64,000 nucleotides of DNA from Gammaproteobacteria bacterium (GTDB lineage Bacteria > Pseudomonadota > Gammaproteobacteria > UBA4575). Shown here piece after piece: positions 45,626 through 55,156 of the stretch. Position 1 is the first letter of the stretch. Each line of letters starts with the position of its first letter. The stretch is from NCBI GenBank assembly GCA_033344735.1, contig JAWPMW010000001.1, positions 1,246,171-1,310,170 on the forward strand, given 5' to 3'. The position numbers and the translations under genes were made by a program. Below the pieces are notes generated by a model. The model had not been told where the DNA came from. It searched no databases and saw only the letters and a list, made by a program, of their open reading frames with translations.

Positions 45626-46351
45626 CTATGCATCTATTTTTACAAAAGTACCCTGTACTTGATGGAAACGCAGCGTTAAATACTCAAGCCCAATTCTCCA
45701 GCGCTTACGTAATATAGTATGATCACTCCTAGAATTTACTACTACTGCTACTGCATCTAGCATATGGCTAGATAACTTCAGCACCTTGCCATTTTCAATA
45801 TATGTGTTTGACAGTATCTGAATACCATTAAGTGAAACATCCTGCGTCATACCAATATAGCCGCGCGCATCCTGCCAATTTGTATAAAAAGATACTGGCC
45901 ACTGTTTTTCAACTCGATTAATTAGCCGATTTCCATTTAATTCAATGTTCTGCATAGTCGCTGGATAAAGTGCGGCACCACACCGAGTACACAAACTATC
46001 TGACTTAGCATGTTCTCCATGATTATGTGGTAATTCACAAAAAAAACACTGGTTCTCTTTGAATATCGTAGCGCTAGGTTCCTTGTAATGATCAGCTTGT
46101 TGCTCTGTATAATTCTCTCTGACATTACTGTTTTGTGATGCAGATAAATGCTTGTCGTATTCGGCACGTGCATGCTCATCCATTAACACCGAATAAGCCT
46201 CGTTAATTAACGCAGCATTTTCTTGATCCCCACCCAAGTCTGGATGCATTTTTAACTTCTGCATTATTGTGCGATAAGTAGAGCGTATGACTTCACTGGG
46301 AGCATCTTGCTGCACATGCAATATTTGATAAAAGTTTTTCGATTTACTCAT
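45626..46351 (-). CDS. DnaJ domain - zinc ribbon-like - PilZ fusion protein
   Basis: 241 aa. The J-domain covers about residues 5-67, with the HPD motif intact at 36-38, so it could stimulate an Hsp70. Paired cysteines Cys102/Cys105 and Cys121/Cys124 (CFFC...CTRC) form a likely zinc ribbon. A PilZ domain follows (about 140-241) with both c-di-GMP motifs: RxxxR (Arg142, Arg146) and DxSxxG (Asp171-Gly176). The architecture suggests a chaperone adaptor controlled by c-di-GMP. It lies on the opposite strand upstream of a c-di-GMP enzyme cluster. Nothing in the fusion region suggests a frameshift. Confidence 0.93.
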   Translation of the reverse strand: MSKSKNFYQILHVQQDAPSEVIRSTYRTIMQKLKMHPDLGGDQENAALINEAYSVLMDEHARAEYDKHLSASQNSNVRENYTEQQADHYKEPSATIFKENQCFFCELPHNHGEHAKSDSLCTRCGAALYPATMQNIELNGNRLINRVEKQWPVSFYTNWQDARGYIGMTQDVSLNGIQILSNTYIENGKVLKLSSHMLDAVAVVVNSRSDHTILRKRWRIGLEYLTLRFHQVQGTFVKIDA

Positions 46352-46465
46352 TGCAAATTTTTGTAAGTCATTAAAATGAAAATCAGCTTCACATTCACTA
46401 ACTAATCGGCTAGATCCACCTATTCTTTAAAATTGCTTGAACATAAAGTGAGAGGAGTATACGAT

Positions 46466-46768
46466 ATGATAATAATTCTCATTCGCATTATAGCCATGGT
46501 AGATAATCTAAAATCAGAAATCGAAATTATTATCAATCGAAAGGATATCGACTTCGACTCGCACACAGTCAATAAACTCAAGAAAAGTCTCATAACCCAC
46601 ATAGAAACAGTATCTTTAGCAGTTTGTGAATCACCGGAGACCTTTAAACGTGCAATAGAAAAAGGCCTAGTCAAGATTGGAGGCTATCAATCACAATGCG
46701 GTAAAAAGTTGATATACATGCATTTTGACAATTACGACTATGTCATTCCATACCGTGTAGATCACTAA
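46466..46768 (+). CDS. Unknown 100-aa protein
   Basis: 100 aa from the ATG at 46466, preceded by AGAGGAG 8 bases upstream. A longer frame to 46433 is rejected because it has no such site. The N-terminus is short and hydrophobic (IIILIRIIAMV, residues 2-12), followed by helical charged sequence and a C-terminal KKLIYMHFDNYDYVIPYR block. I do not recognise a family. It is divergent from the DnaJ-PilZ gene (114 bp) and comes 268 bp before the RHH gene, so it may belong with the c-di-GMP cluster; this is only positional. Confidence 0.6.
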   Translation: MIIILIRIIAMVDNLKSEIEIIINRKDIDFDSHTVNKLKKSLITHIETVSLAVCESPETFKRAIEKGLVKIGGYQSQCGKKLIYMHFDNYDYVIPYRVDH

Positions 46769-46979
46769 ATTAATTGTGCTAAGTATTCATTAGACTCAAT
46801 TATTTTCTCCAGCCTGTTCAAATAATACATTTAAATCAGTCACTTAAAGGCTTTACCTGTCAATTGATTAATACTATGCTAAAAATCCAGCAAAACTGAA
46901 TAAATGTCCAATTTGACATCCTCACCAGATTCCAAGTCAAATCACTACGTTAGCCAAGTTACCTCGCAAATACTTGTAA

Positions 46980-47013
46980 GTAATTACATAAGTTGTCATA
47001 CTCCTGTAATTAC
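46980..47013. repeat. Two GTAATTAC palindromes upstream of the RHH gene
   Basis: The 8-base palindrome GTAATTAC occurs exactly twice, at 46980-46987 and 47006-47013, 26 bp apart. They end 24 bp before the RHH start. Paired symmetric sites like this are typical RHH-repressor operators, so autoregulation is possible. The flanks differ, so the match is limited to the 8-base core. Confidence 0.5.
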
Positions 47014-47036
47014 TAGTTACTGACCAGAGTATACAT

Positions 47037-47222
47037 TTGGCTGATAAACTCCCTACAGACCCCGCCCTGCTCCAGGTTAGGATTCCACGATCATTGCGTG
47101 ATGAATTTATGCGCTCTGTAAAGATGGAAGACGACAATGCCTCGCGACTCGTCCGACAATGGATTCGAGAGTATTTACGCGAAAGAGCACAAACCGATCT
47201 ATTTGAAGGCGAAGCAAGATGA
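47037..47222 (+). CDS. Ribbon-helix-helix (Arc/CopG-like) DNA-binding protein
   Basis: 61 aa with TTG start at 47037; no in-frame ATG lies before the core. The ribbon is LQVRIPRSL (residues 12-20), followed by helix A (RDEFMRSVKME) and helix B (NASRLVRQWIREYLRER), the RHH pattern. It would dimerise and bind DNA. It is followed 52 bp later by the GGDEF-EAL gene. Two identical palindromes precede it. No toxin-like partner is seen; the next gene is far too large to be one. The start and ribosome binding site are weak (CAGAGT upstream), but the fold pattern is clear. Confidence 0.8.
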   Translation: MADKLPTDPALLQVRIPRSLRDEFMRSVKMEDDNASRLVRQWIREYLRERAQTDLFEGEAR

Positions 47223-47274
47223 ACTTGCTTACTAACAATAACCACTTTACTAGAGCAGGATAAATTCTCGTCTA

Positions 47275-49782
47275 ATGGCAGCGAAAGTTTCACTAATTAA
47301 TATTGGCAAAGACTTATGGTCTTACTTGTGTCGCCAGATACCACCACCCGTGGCGTTATCTAATTACACCAGCGAGGCGCAACTATCAGAAGTTTTGAAA
47401 TCTGGAAATCTGGATGCAGACATTATTGTATTGGGGCACCACCTGGAAGACCCACTCAAAATTGCTAACTGGGTAAAAGCAGTGAACCCGTATACAAAAA
47501 TATTCGTGTTACGCAGACCTAGCGATTTTGAGCTTATGCGCCAAGACTTTGAGCTTAATCCAGCACTTGGTGAAGGATTAATGTTGTGCTCAACAGCAGA
47601 CATAAAAAGTTTGCCCGCAGCACTCATTCACTCAACTGAAGCCTCAGCCAATGACACTAATATTAACGCTGCTATAAATAGCAGCGACAACATCCCAGTA
47701 TTAAATAAAAAAGCATTACTAACACAACCTGATGAAATAGAAGTAGTTGATGATCTATTAAATAGTGCCAATGTCGGCTTTATCTTATTAGATAAAAATC
47801 ACACCATTACTCATGCTAACAAAACAGCATGCGAATTACTCAACATAGATCAACATGAATCATTAGGCACTCCAATTGATTTGATTTTATCTTCTAAAGA
47901 ACAAAATTCAGTTAAGCACTTAATCTCAGAAACTCAAGAGAATGAAGATAAATCTACTGGGCTCATTACTGCAGATACCGAAAATGGCACGCTTCACTTA
48001 CGCTGCACTGTTGCGCTTAACGACAAGAAGAATAGCTCGTCTGGTTATGCATTAGTAATACAAAATCAAAGCAACTTGATGCGCATTGAAGCAGAGCTTC
48101 TAGAAGAACAAACTCGCAACAAGCTAACCCTCGAACTGCTGAAAGAAGGTGTCATTATAGCTGACAGCAATCTTGAAGTAGTTCATATGAATCCAGTAGC
48201 AGAAAGCTTAACTGGCTGGCCAACTTTTGAAGCCGAAGGCCATAGCATTGATGAAATTATTCGTATAATCGATTCTGACAAGCGCGAACGCTTTGATATT
48301 CCCGGACAATCTGCAATTCAAGAAAACAGAACTATCCAAGTATCGCAGAATTTATTATTAGTAAATAATCACAATGATGAACGTGCCATTGAACTTACCC
48401 TTGCACCTCATTTCCCTAGCGAGAAAAATGCCAATGGTGTTGTTATCATCATTAAAGACTTATCTGAAACTAGACGCCTCGCCAGTGAAATAGAACATCG
48501 TGCTTCGCATGACTCTCTCACGGGCTTATTAAACCGTCAAGAATTCGAATATCAATTAGAGAAATCGATCGCCAGCGCGGCCATGCATGATGTTCAACAT
48601 GTATTGTGTTACATCGATGTTAATCAATTCAAAATTATCAATGCTCAAGCCGGTCATACAGCTGGTGACTACATTCTTAAGGAAGTTGCCCATTTATTAC
48701 ACTCTAAAATTCGCAGCATTGATTATATTGGCCGCTTAGGTGGTGATGAATTTGCATTATTGCTAGTTAACCACACAATAGATAACGCAAAGCGCACTGC
48801 TCAAACACTTATTGATGAATTTCAACGTCACCGCTTCACTTGGGAAACGCAAATTTTTGAACTTGGCTTAAGCGTCGGTGTTGTTCCCGTAACAAAAGAA
48901 TCACCAGAGCCTGCGCAGATGCTGACACGAGCGGAATTAACATGCTATTCAGCTAAAGAGCGAGGACGTAATCAACTACACATCTATCAAACAGATGATG
49001 ACGAGCTAACCCGCAAACATGCTGAAATCTTGCGCGCTGCAGGAATCACTGGTGCACTACAAGAAGATCGCTTCATGCTTTATTGCCAACCTATAGTCTC
49101 TTTGTCACTTGGCAATAGATCTATTCAACACTACGAATTACTGTTAAGACTTAATGATGCTAATGGCAATATAATTATGCCGGGCAGTTTTATACCTGCC
49201 GCTGAGCGTTATGGCTTAATGCCCAACGTAGATCGCTGGGTAATTCATACTGCACTGCACAGTTACCATGAAACATTTGGCGAAAAGTCTGGCGTACATA
49301 TTGCTATCAATTTATCTGGCAATTCACTTAACGATGACAAGCTCCTAAAGTTTATTAAAGACGAGTTGGCCAGTTCTGAAGTTGATCCACAGCAAGTATG
49401 CTTTGAAATTACTGAAACGGCAGCTATCAATAATTTATCTCAAGCTAGCCATTTAATTAAAGAATTAAAATCAATTGGCTGTTGTTTTGCACTTGATGAT
49501 TTTGGCAGCGGACTATCTTCGTTTACATATCTGAAAAATCTTCCAGTCGATTATTTAAAAATTGATGGTAGCTTCGTCACCGACATGTCCAATGACACAA
49601 TTGACTACGCTATGGTTGAGGCGATTAACCAACTTGGTCATGTCATGGGCATTGGCACTATTGCTGAATGCGCTGAAAGTGAAGAAGTAGTTGAGCAACT
49701 TCGTAAGCTAGGCGTTGATTTTGCACAAGGTTACGCCATGGGCTCTCCTATGCCTATGGATGGCTTAAAGTTACTCCACTAG
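47275..49782 (+). CDS. PAS-PAS-GGDEF-EAL cyclic di-GMP enzyme
   Basis: 835 aa. Residues 1-125 look like a receiver-type or pseudo-receiver fold. PAS-like domains are at about 160-265 and 285-400. The GGDEF domain has an intact GGDEF at 489-493 and a RxxD inhibitory site (Arg480-Asp483) five residues before it. The EAL domain starts near 585 with E621-L-L in place of EAL; the IAINLSGNSL, EITETAA, DDFGSG (741-746) and LKIDGSF blocks are kept. Both making and breaking c-di-GMP are possible; the net direction cannot be read. No transmembrane helix is seen, so a cytoplasmic sensor is inferred. The GAF-GGDEF gene follows 17 bp later. Confidence 0.93.
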   Translation: MAAKVSLINIGKDLWSYLCRQIPPPVALSNYTSEAQLSEVLKSGNLDADIIVLGHHLEDPLKIANWVKAVNPYTKIFVLRRPSDFELMRQDFELNPALGEGLMLCSTADIKSLPAALIHSTEASANDTNINAAINSSDNIPVLNKKALLTQPDEIEVVDDLLNSANVGFILLDKNHTITHANKTACELLNIDQHESLGTPIDLILSSKEQNSVKHLISETQENEDKSTGLITADTENGTLHLRCTVALNDKKNSSSGYALVIQNQSNLMRIEAELLEEQTRNKLTLELLKEGVIIADSNLEVVHMNPVAESLTGWPTFEAEGHSIDEIIRIIDSDKRERFDIPGQSAIQENRTIQVSQNLLLVNNHNDERAIELTLAPHFPSEKNANGVVIIIKDLSETRRLASEIEHRASHDSLTGLLNRQEFEYQLEKSIASAAMHDVQHVLCYIDVNQFKIINAQAGHTAGDYILKEVAHLLHSKIRSIDYIGRLGGDEFALLLVNHTIDNAKRTAQTLIDEFQRHRFTWETQIFELGLSVGVVPVTKESPEPAQMLTRAELTCYSAKERGRNQLHIYQTDDDELTRKHAEILRAAGITGALQEDRFMLYCQPIVSLSLGNRSIQHYELLLRLNDANGNIIMPGSFIPAAERYGLMPNVDRWVIHTALHSYHETFGEKSGVHIAINLSGNSLNDDKLLKFIKDELASSEVDPQQVCFEITETAAINNLSQASHLIKELKSIGCCFALDDFGSGLSSFTYLKNLPVDYLKIDGSFVTDMSNDTIDYAMVEAINQLGHVMGIGTIAECAESEEVVEQLRKLGVDFAQGYAMGSPMPMDGLKLLH

Positions 49783-49799
49783 GGAATACTCATATACTC

Positions 49800-50915
49800 A
49801 TGGCCGCACAACCAAAACAGACCAAACTTCAACTAAATGAGCTTGAAACTCTCAAGCATCGACTGGAAGCTGTTTACGATGATGCGCGCAACAATGAAAA
49901 AGTGCTCAAAAAATTCCAGTACCTGGAATTAAAGCTACTTAGCTGTAGTTCTCTATCTGAATTAATTCAAATTATTACTCATCATAGTCGTTCAACCTTT
50001 GGCTGGGATACTCTGACAATTATCTTGCATGATGAAGATAGAAAAATTTATAAGCTGCTAAAAGAATCTGGAGAAAATCCAGACAAACAAGAAGCATTAC
50101 AGCTATTACCAGACATCACACATGTAAAACATATCTATGGAATGACGCGAAAACCAACACTAGGTAAGTTTGACTTAGACAAACATCGCTCTCTGTTTTT
50201 AGATAATCAAAAATACCCGCGTAGTGTTGCCCTATTACCACTGCAAAGAAACAATTGCCTATTAGGTAGCCTTAACTTAGGCAGCTATAAACTCGAACGT
50301 TTCCAGAAAGGTAGCGCAACTGATTTCTTGCAACATTTAGCTGCCGTATTGGCTACATGCCTTCATACTGCCATTGCCCATGAACGACTAAAGCAAGCAG
50401 GGTTAACAGATTCACTGACTGGCATTAATAATCGACGTTTCTTTGATCAAAGATTAGAAGAAGAAATTTCACGCAACAAGCGTTTAGAATCTAGCCTGGG
50501 CTGTTTATTCATCGACATTGATCACTTCAAAATTATTAACGACAGTTATGGGCATGACGTTGGTGACACGGTATTAAAAAAAGTCGCAGAACTAGTACGC
50601 GCTCAAACACGCTCCATTGATGTTGTTGCTAGATATGGTGGAGAAGAGTTTGCTATTCTGCTAGGGCAAAGTGGAAAAGTGAGAGCAATAGAAATTGCAG
50701 AACGAATTCGCTCTATTATTGCTGACACTAAATTTAAGAATACTGATAACAACATCAACATCACCGTCTCAGTTGGCGTCTCAACAATTGACTTTCAACA
50801 GCGACATAACGAAGATCCAAAATTAATCGGCAGGCACTTACTTCAACGCGCAGACAAAGCACTTTACCAAGCCAAGCAAAGTGGCCGCGATCAAGTTGTC
50901 TTCCTTGAAGATTAA
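49800..50915 (+). CDS. GAF-like domain diguanylate cyclase
   Basis: 371 aa. A short coiled coil (10-40) is followed by a GAF-like sensor domain at about 45-190 (DUF484-like in places) and a GGDEF domain from about 200. The active-site GGEEF is at residues 280-284, with the RxxD inhibitory site (Arg271-Asp274) five residues before it, so product-inhibited synthesis of c-di-GMP is expected. FIDIDHFKIINDSYGHDVGD is the metal and substrate motif. It is cytoplasmic. It is 17 bp after the PAS-GGDEF-EAL gene and probably cotranscribed with it. Confidence 0.94.
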   Translation: MAAQPKQTKLQLNELETLKHRLEAVYDDARNNEKVLKKFQYLELKLLSCSSLSELIQIITHHSRSTFGWDTLTIILHDEDRKIYKLLKESGENPDKQEALQLLPDITHVKHIYGMTRKPTLGKFDLDKHRSLFLDNQKYPRSVALLPLQRNNCLLGSLNLGSYKLERFQKGSATDFLQHLAAVLATCLHTAIAHERLKQAGLTDSLTGINNRRFFDQRLEEEISRNKRLESSLGCLFIDIDHFKIINDSYGHDVGDTVLKKVAELVRAQTRSIDVVARYGGEEFAILLGQSGKVRAIEIAERIRSIIADTKFKNTDNNINITVSVGVSTIDFQQRHNEDPKLIGRHLLQRADKALYQAKQSGRDQVVFLED

Positions 50916-51113
50916 CTCAAGCCCTATACTTACTCACAATGAATATTCTTAATACTCTTCACTGTAACTTGTAAAATACCATATCCAAAATAGACATCAC
51001 TAATTCAATATTGATCACACTTACTATTATCAGTACTCGATAAGATTCACCAATTAGACTTTAGTTAATGGCTATGCTCAAATGCTTAACACCAATCCTG
51101 TCGAGAAATTACG

Positions 51114-51560
51114 ATGCGAATTTTATCTATAGCTATCATCTCTCTAACATTGTGCGCTTGTTTACCCACAGCCGATGAAAAACAAAAATCACTAAGTAAA
51201 GAGCAGATGGCTTTAGTCCTGGATGATGCACTAGCCAATCCAAAAGCATTTCAGACCTCTCTCAAGGAAAGCTGCACTACATTCAGCCCCTTGTTATTGG
51301 AAGTAGCCGAAACTATTAATATGGGCTCACGCATTTGGAATGCAGGCGGCCTACCCATCACGATAAGACTTTATGAAGGTGTCGCATACCGCGTACTGTA
51401 TGAAGCTGGCGATGAATGCCCTGATTTATCACATGCATTTCAAGCAGGCTTATGGCGTGCTGAAGAAAGAGACACTGCCAATGGCAAAGGCCGCGTATTA
51501 CGTCAGACCCTAGATTTAATTATGGGTGGACTTCCAGCCAAGCCCCCTGGCGCGCAGTAA
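51114..51560 (+). CDS. Predicted lipoprotein of unknown function
   Basis: 148 aa. The N-terminal hydrophobic stretch ends in the lipobox L-C-A-C (Cys16), so a lipoprotein is predicted. The mature part contains three more cysteines (CTTF, DEC regions) and a charged helical body ending in GGLPAKPPGAQ. I do not recognise a family. It comes 198 bp after the GGDEF gene and 20 bp before cmoA. It could be cotranscribed with cmoA-cmoB but has no clear functional link. Confidence 0.65.
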   Translation: MRILSIAIISLTLCACLPTADEKQKSLSKEQMALVLDDALANPKAFQTSLKESCTTFSPLLLEVAETINMGSRIWNAGGLPITIRLYEGVAYRVLYEAGDECPDLSHAFQAGLWRAEERDTANGKGRVLRQTLDLIMGGLPAKPPGAQ

Positions 51561-51580
51561 ATTTCATAATATAGTGCTGT

Positions 51581-52306
51581 ATGAGTAAAGATGAAATATA
51601 CAAACAACCACTTCAAAACATAGAAGATTTTAGTTTTGATAAAGCCGTTAGCGATGCTTTCGATGACATGGTGGATCGTTCGGTCCCTGGTTACAGAACA
51701 CTTATAGCCAATATTGGCCCCATCTCTGCGTATTTTTTACGCCCGAATACTCATTGTTATGATTTGGGTTGTTCGCATGGCGCTGCTTCATTATCAATAT
51801 TTAATTGCCTTCCATATAATTCCATTACAATTCACGCCATAGATAATTCATCAGCTATGATCCATCAATGTGAGCAATTAGTTTCACATGCGGGAGCGTC
51901 TGATCATATTAATACTCTATTAGCTGATATTAATAACATCAGCATACAAAATGCATCTGTTGTCGTCCTCAATTTGACACTACAGTTCTTACCGCTTGAC
52001 CAGCGATACGAATTACTTAGTAAAATTGTTACAGGAATGAATCCTGGCGGAGCATGTATTCTTACTGAAAAAATAATTTTGCAAGATCATTACACTGAAG
52101 ATTTATTCCATAAGCTACACACCAATTTCAAATCTGCCAATCAATATAGCCAGCTTGAAATTAGCCAGAAACGAAAAGCAATCGAGAATGTATTAATTCG
52201 CGAATCATTTGATGACCATCAGCAGAGATTATTTGATGTGGGCTTCAGCAGCGTGACAGCTTGGTTTCAATGCCTTAACTTTGCGTCTTTAATAGCTGTC
52301 AAATAA
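51581..52306 (+). CDS. cmoA: Carboxy-S-adenosyl-L-methionine synthase
   Basis: 241 aa SAM-fold protein. FDKAVSDAFDDMVDRSVPGY (residues 19-38) is the distinctive CmoA N-terminal signature and VYDLGCSHGAASLS-type SAM loop follows (YDLGCSHGAASLS, near 65). It makes carboxy-SAM from SAM and prephenate, used by CmoB to modify wobble uridine 34 to cmo5U in tRNA. It lies 8 bp before cmoB, the standard operon. Confidence 0.97.
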   Translation: MSKDEIYKQPLQNIEDFSFDKAVSDAFDDMVDRSVPGYRTLIANIGPISAYFLRPNTHCYDLGCSHGAASLSIFNCLPYNSITIHAIDNSSAMIHQCEQLVSHAGASDHINTLLADINNISIQNASVVVLNLTLQFLPLDQRYELLSKIVTGMNPGGACILTEKIILQDHYTEDLFHKLHTNFKSANQYSQLEISQKRKAIENVLIRESFDDHQQRLFDVGFSSVTAWFQCLNFASLIAVK

Positions 52307-52314
52307 ACTATTCG

Positions 52315-53298
52315 ATGAACCTTGACCATTACACTCATTTATTTGAGTTAAATCAGCTCTCTAATGATTCAGAATGGAAGTCTTTACTTAGAAAGAAAAT
52401 AGAAGCAGTTTTTCTAAAGCCATCACATGGTCACTTTTCCAAATGGCAATTCGCCGTGGACCAGTTATCTACTACGCGTAGCTCTCACTTCAAATTTGAC
52501 ACCCCTATAATAGAAATAGGAACCTCTAACGACCTTACAGATCAGAAAAATGAAATAATATTACAATCGTTAAATTCATTACATCCATGGCGCAAAGGCC
52601 CATTTAATTTTTTTGGAACTCATATAGATACTGAATGGCGTTGCGATAAAAAATGGCTACGCATTCAAAGTTACTTGCCATCATTAGAAGGTAAAACAAT
52701 TTTAGATGTTGGCTGTGGAAATGGTTATTACATGTTACGAATGTTAGGAGACGGAGCAAAAAATGTTATTGGCGTAGACCCAACATTAGTTTTTTTAGCT
52801 CAATACTATGGGCTCACACAATGCATTAATCGAAATATTAATGCTCACTTACTGCCCATTGCACTGGAAGAACTGCCCACACAAATAAATCAATTTGATT
52901 ATGTATTTTCAATGGGTGTTTTATATCATCGACGTAATCCGCGTGAACATCTAAAACGCTTACACCAACACACATCAGCAGGCGGCAGCGTGTTGATTGA
53001 AACATTAGTCATTGATACTGATAAAAACACTCAGCTAATCCCACAAAATCGATATGCTGGAATGCGCAACGTGTGGAGTATTCCTAGCCCCTCATTAGTC
53101 CAGTCTTGGTTAGAAGATAGTGGCTATGAAAATATTCAACTTCACAACATTCAAACAACTCAAATAGAAGAACAACGCGCTACACAGTGGATGCAAAATT
53201 ATTCCTTGATTAATTTTCTTGATCCTATAGATCACAGCAAAACTATCGAAGGACATCCAGCACCTACACGCGCTATTTTTACTGCTCTACGCCCATAG
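52315..53298 (+). CDS. cmoB: tRNA U34 carboxymethyltransferase
   Basis: 327 aa. LHPWRKGPFNFFGTHIDTEW (near residue 90), the SAM-type loop ILDVGCGNGYYMLRM (near 135), GVDPTLVFLAQ and SMGVLYHRRNPREHL are all CmoB hallmarks. It transfers the carboxymethyl group from carboxy-SAM to hydroxyuridine 34 in tRNA, extending wobble decoding. It is the partner of cmoA, 8 bp upstream. The glnK control region with an NtrC-like site follows directly after its stop. Confidence 0.97.
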   Translation: MNLDHYTHLFELNQLSNDSEWKSLLRKKIEAVFLKPSHGHFSKWQFAVDQLSTTRSSHFKFDTPIIEIGTSNDLTDQKNEIILQSLNSLHPWRKGPFNFFGTHIDTEWRCDKKWLRIQSYLPSLEGKTILDVGCGNGYYMLRMLGDGAKNVIGVDPTLVFLAQYYGLTQCINRNINAHLLPIALEELPTQINQFDYVFSMGVLYHRRNPREHLKRLHQHTSAGGSVLIETLVIDTDKNTQLIPQNRYAGMRNVWSIPSPSLVQSWLEDSGYENIQLHNIQTTQIEEQRATQWMQNYSLINFLDPIDHSKTIEGHPAPTRAIFTALRP

Positions 53299-53320
53299 CA
53301 ATATAGATGACAATTAATAA

Positions 53321-53337
53321 TGCACTATAACTGTGCA
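53321..53337 (+). promoter_or_regulatory. NtrC-type binding site upstream of glnK-amtB
   Basis: TGCAC-N7-GTGCA at 53321-53337 is a perfect match to the NtrC dyad (TGCACCA-type arms). A weaker half-matching copy starts at 53349, 28 bp on, again with TGCACTAT. Both lie 70-110 bp before the glnK ATG. A sigma-54 -24-like TGGCAT is seen at 53383-53388, but the expected GC at the -12 spacing is missing, so the promoter itself is not called. Confidence 0.65.
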
Positions 53338-53359
53338 TTTTTCTTCTATGCACTATTAA

Positions 53360-53767
<408 letters not shown>

Positions 53768-53778
53768 AGAGGGAAAGA

Positions 53779-55074
53779 ATGATTAATATATACAAAAAAA
53801 ATGCACTGTTTTGCTTACTATTGCTTCTACTGCCTGCAGTAGGTATTGCAGACGAATTAAATGGTGCTAATACATCTTGGATTCTTACTTCGACAGCCTT
53901 AGTGTTGTTTATGACTATCCCAGGACTTTCATTATTTTATGCTGGACTGGTTCGCAGCAAAAACGTGCTATCTGTTCTTATGCAGTGTTTTACCATTACA
54001 TGCGTAGCTTCAGTAGTCTGGCTAGTATTTGGTTATAGTATGAGTTTCACCGCTCATGGTTCCCTAAACCAATGGATTGGCGGATTTGATAATTTATTCT
54101 TATCTCAAGTATCTCGTGAAAGCATGTCAGGTGACATCCCGGAATCTGTGTTTGTGATGTTTCAAATGACATTTGCCATAATCACACCAGCACTTGTCAT
54201 TGGTGGATTTGCTGAAAGAATGAAATTCTCAGCAATGATTTGGTTTACAGTTTTATGGTTGATCGTAGTCTACTTCCCAGTTTGTCATTGGGTATGGGGT
54301 GGAGGCTGGCTAAGTGATAAAGGCACTTTAGATTTTGCGGGGGGACTTGTTGTTCATATCACTGCAGGTGTTGGTGCCTTGGTAGCAGCGATTGTTATAG
54401 GCAAACGCAGCGGTTTTCCATCAACTCCCCTACCCCCACATAATATGACTATGACTGTTACTGGCGCAGGAATGTTATGGGTAGGTTGGTTTGGGTTTAA
54501 TGGTGGTAGCGCTTTAGCAGCAAATGGCGATGCAGGCATGGCTATTCTAGTTACTCACATTAGCGCAGCGATTGCTTCTCTCACCTGGATGACTATCGAG
54601 TGGATCAAATACGGCAAGCCAAGTGTATTAGGCATTGTTACTGGCATGGTTGCTGGTCTCGGCAGTATTACACCAGCTTCAGGTTTTGTTGGCCCTATGG
54701 GCGCTATAGTAATTGGTTTTACCGCAGGAATTGTCTGTTTCTCGGTAACCAACTTCATGAAACGCACGCTTCATATTGATGATTCACTTGATGTATTCCC
54801 TGTTCATGGTGTTGGCGGAGTTATTGGGACACTACTTGTAGGTATATTTGTCGCATCACAATTTGGCGGTGCTGGATTAGCTGAAGGTGTCAGCATTGCT
54901 GATCAATTTGGCGTTCAACTTACTGCCGTTGCTGCAGTCATCGTTTGGACAGCTATTGCCAGCTACATTATTCTAAAAGTAATCGGACTTATATGCGGAT
55001 TACGTGCGACTGATGAACAAGAACGCAGCGGTCTGGATATCACACAACATGAAGAAAAAGGTTACAACCTTTAA
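53779..55074 (+). CDS. amtB: Ammonium transporter
   Basis: 431 aa, signal-like start (ALFCLLLLLLPAVGIA) followed by about 11 transmembrane helices. The conserved MTIPGLSLFYAGLVRSKNVL block, the pore twin-histidine sites VVHITAGVGA and VFPVHGVGG, and GWFGFNGGSALAANG are present. It conducts ammonium under nitrogen limitation and is gated by GlnK. It follows glnK by 11 bp; a strong terminator ends the unit. Confidence 0.97.
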   Translation: MINIYKKNALFCLLLLLLPAVGIADELNGANTSWILTSTALVLFMTIPGLSLFYAGLVRSKNVLSVLMQCFTITCVASVVWLVFGYSMSFTAHGSLNQWIGGFDNLFLSQVSRESMSGDIPESVFVMFQMTFAIITPALVIGGFAERMKFSAMIWFTVLWLIVVYFPVCHWVWGGGWLSDKGTLDFAGGLVVHITAGVGALVAAIVIGKRSGFPSTPLPPHNMTMTVTGAGMLWVGWFGFNGGSALAANGDAGMAILVTHISAAIASLTWMTIEWIKYGKPSVLGIVTGMVAGLGSITPASGFVGPMGAIVIGFTAGIVCFSVTNFMKRTLHIDDSLDVFPVHGVGGVIGTLLVGIFVASQFGGAGLAEGVSIADQFGVQLTAVAAVIVWTAIASYIILKVIGLICGLRATDEQERSGLDITQHEEKGYNL

Positions 55075-55092
55075 ATTTTAGTAAATTTGTAT

Positions 55093-55122
55093 AAAAAGGC
55101 GGCCATTAGGCCGCCTTTTTTT
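55093..55122 (+). terminator. Intrinsic terminator of glnK-amtB
   Basis: AAAAAGGCGGCC pairs with GGCCGCCTTTTTTT around an ATTA loop, beginning 19 bases past the amtB stop. The seven-T tail is on the plus strand. Confidence 0.95.
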
Positions 55123-55156
55123 CCACCATAATGTTAGATCCCTCTATAATTGGCTG

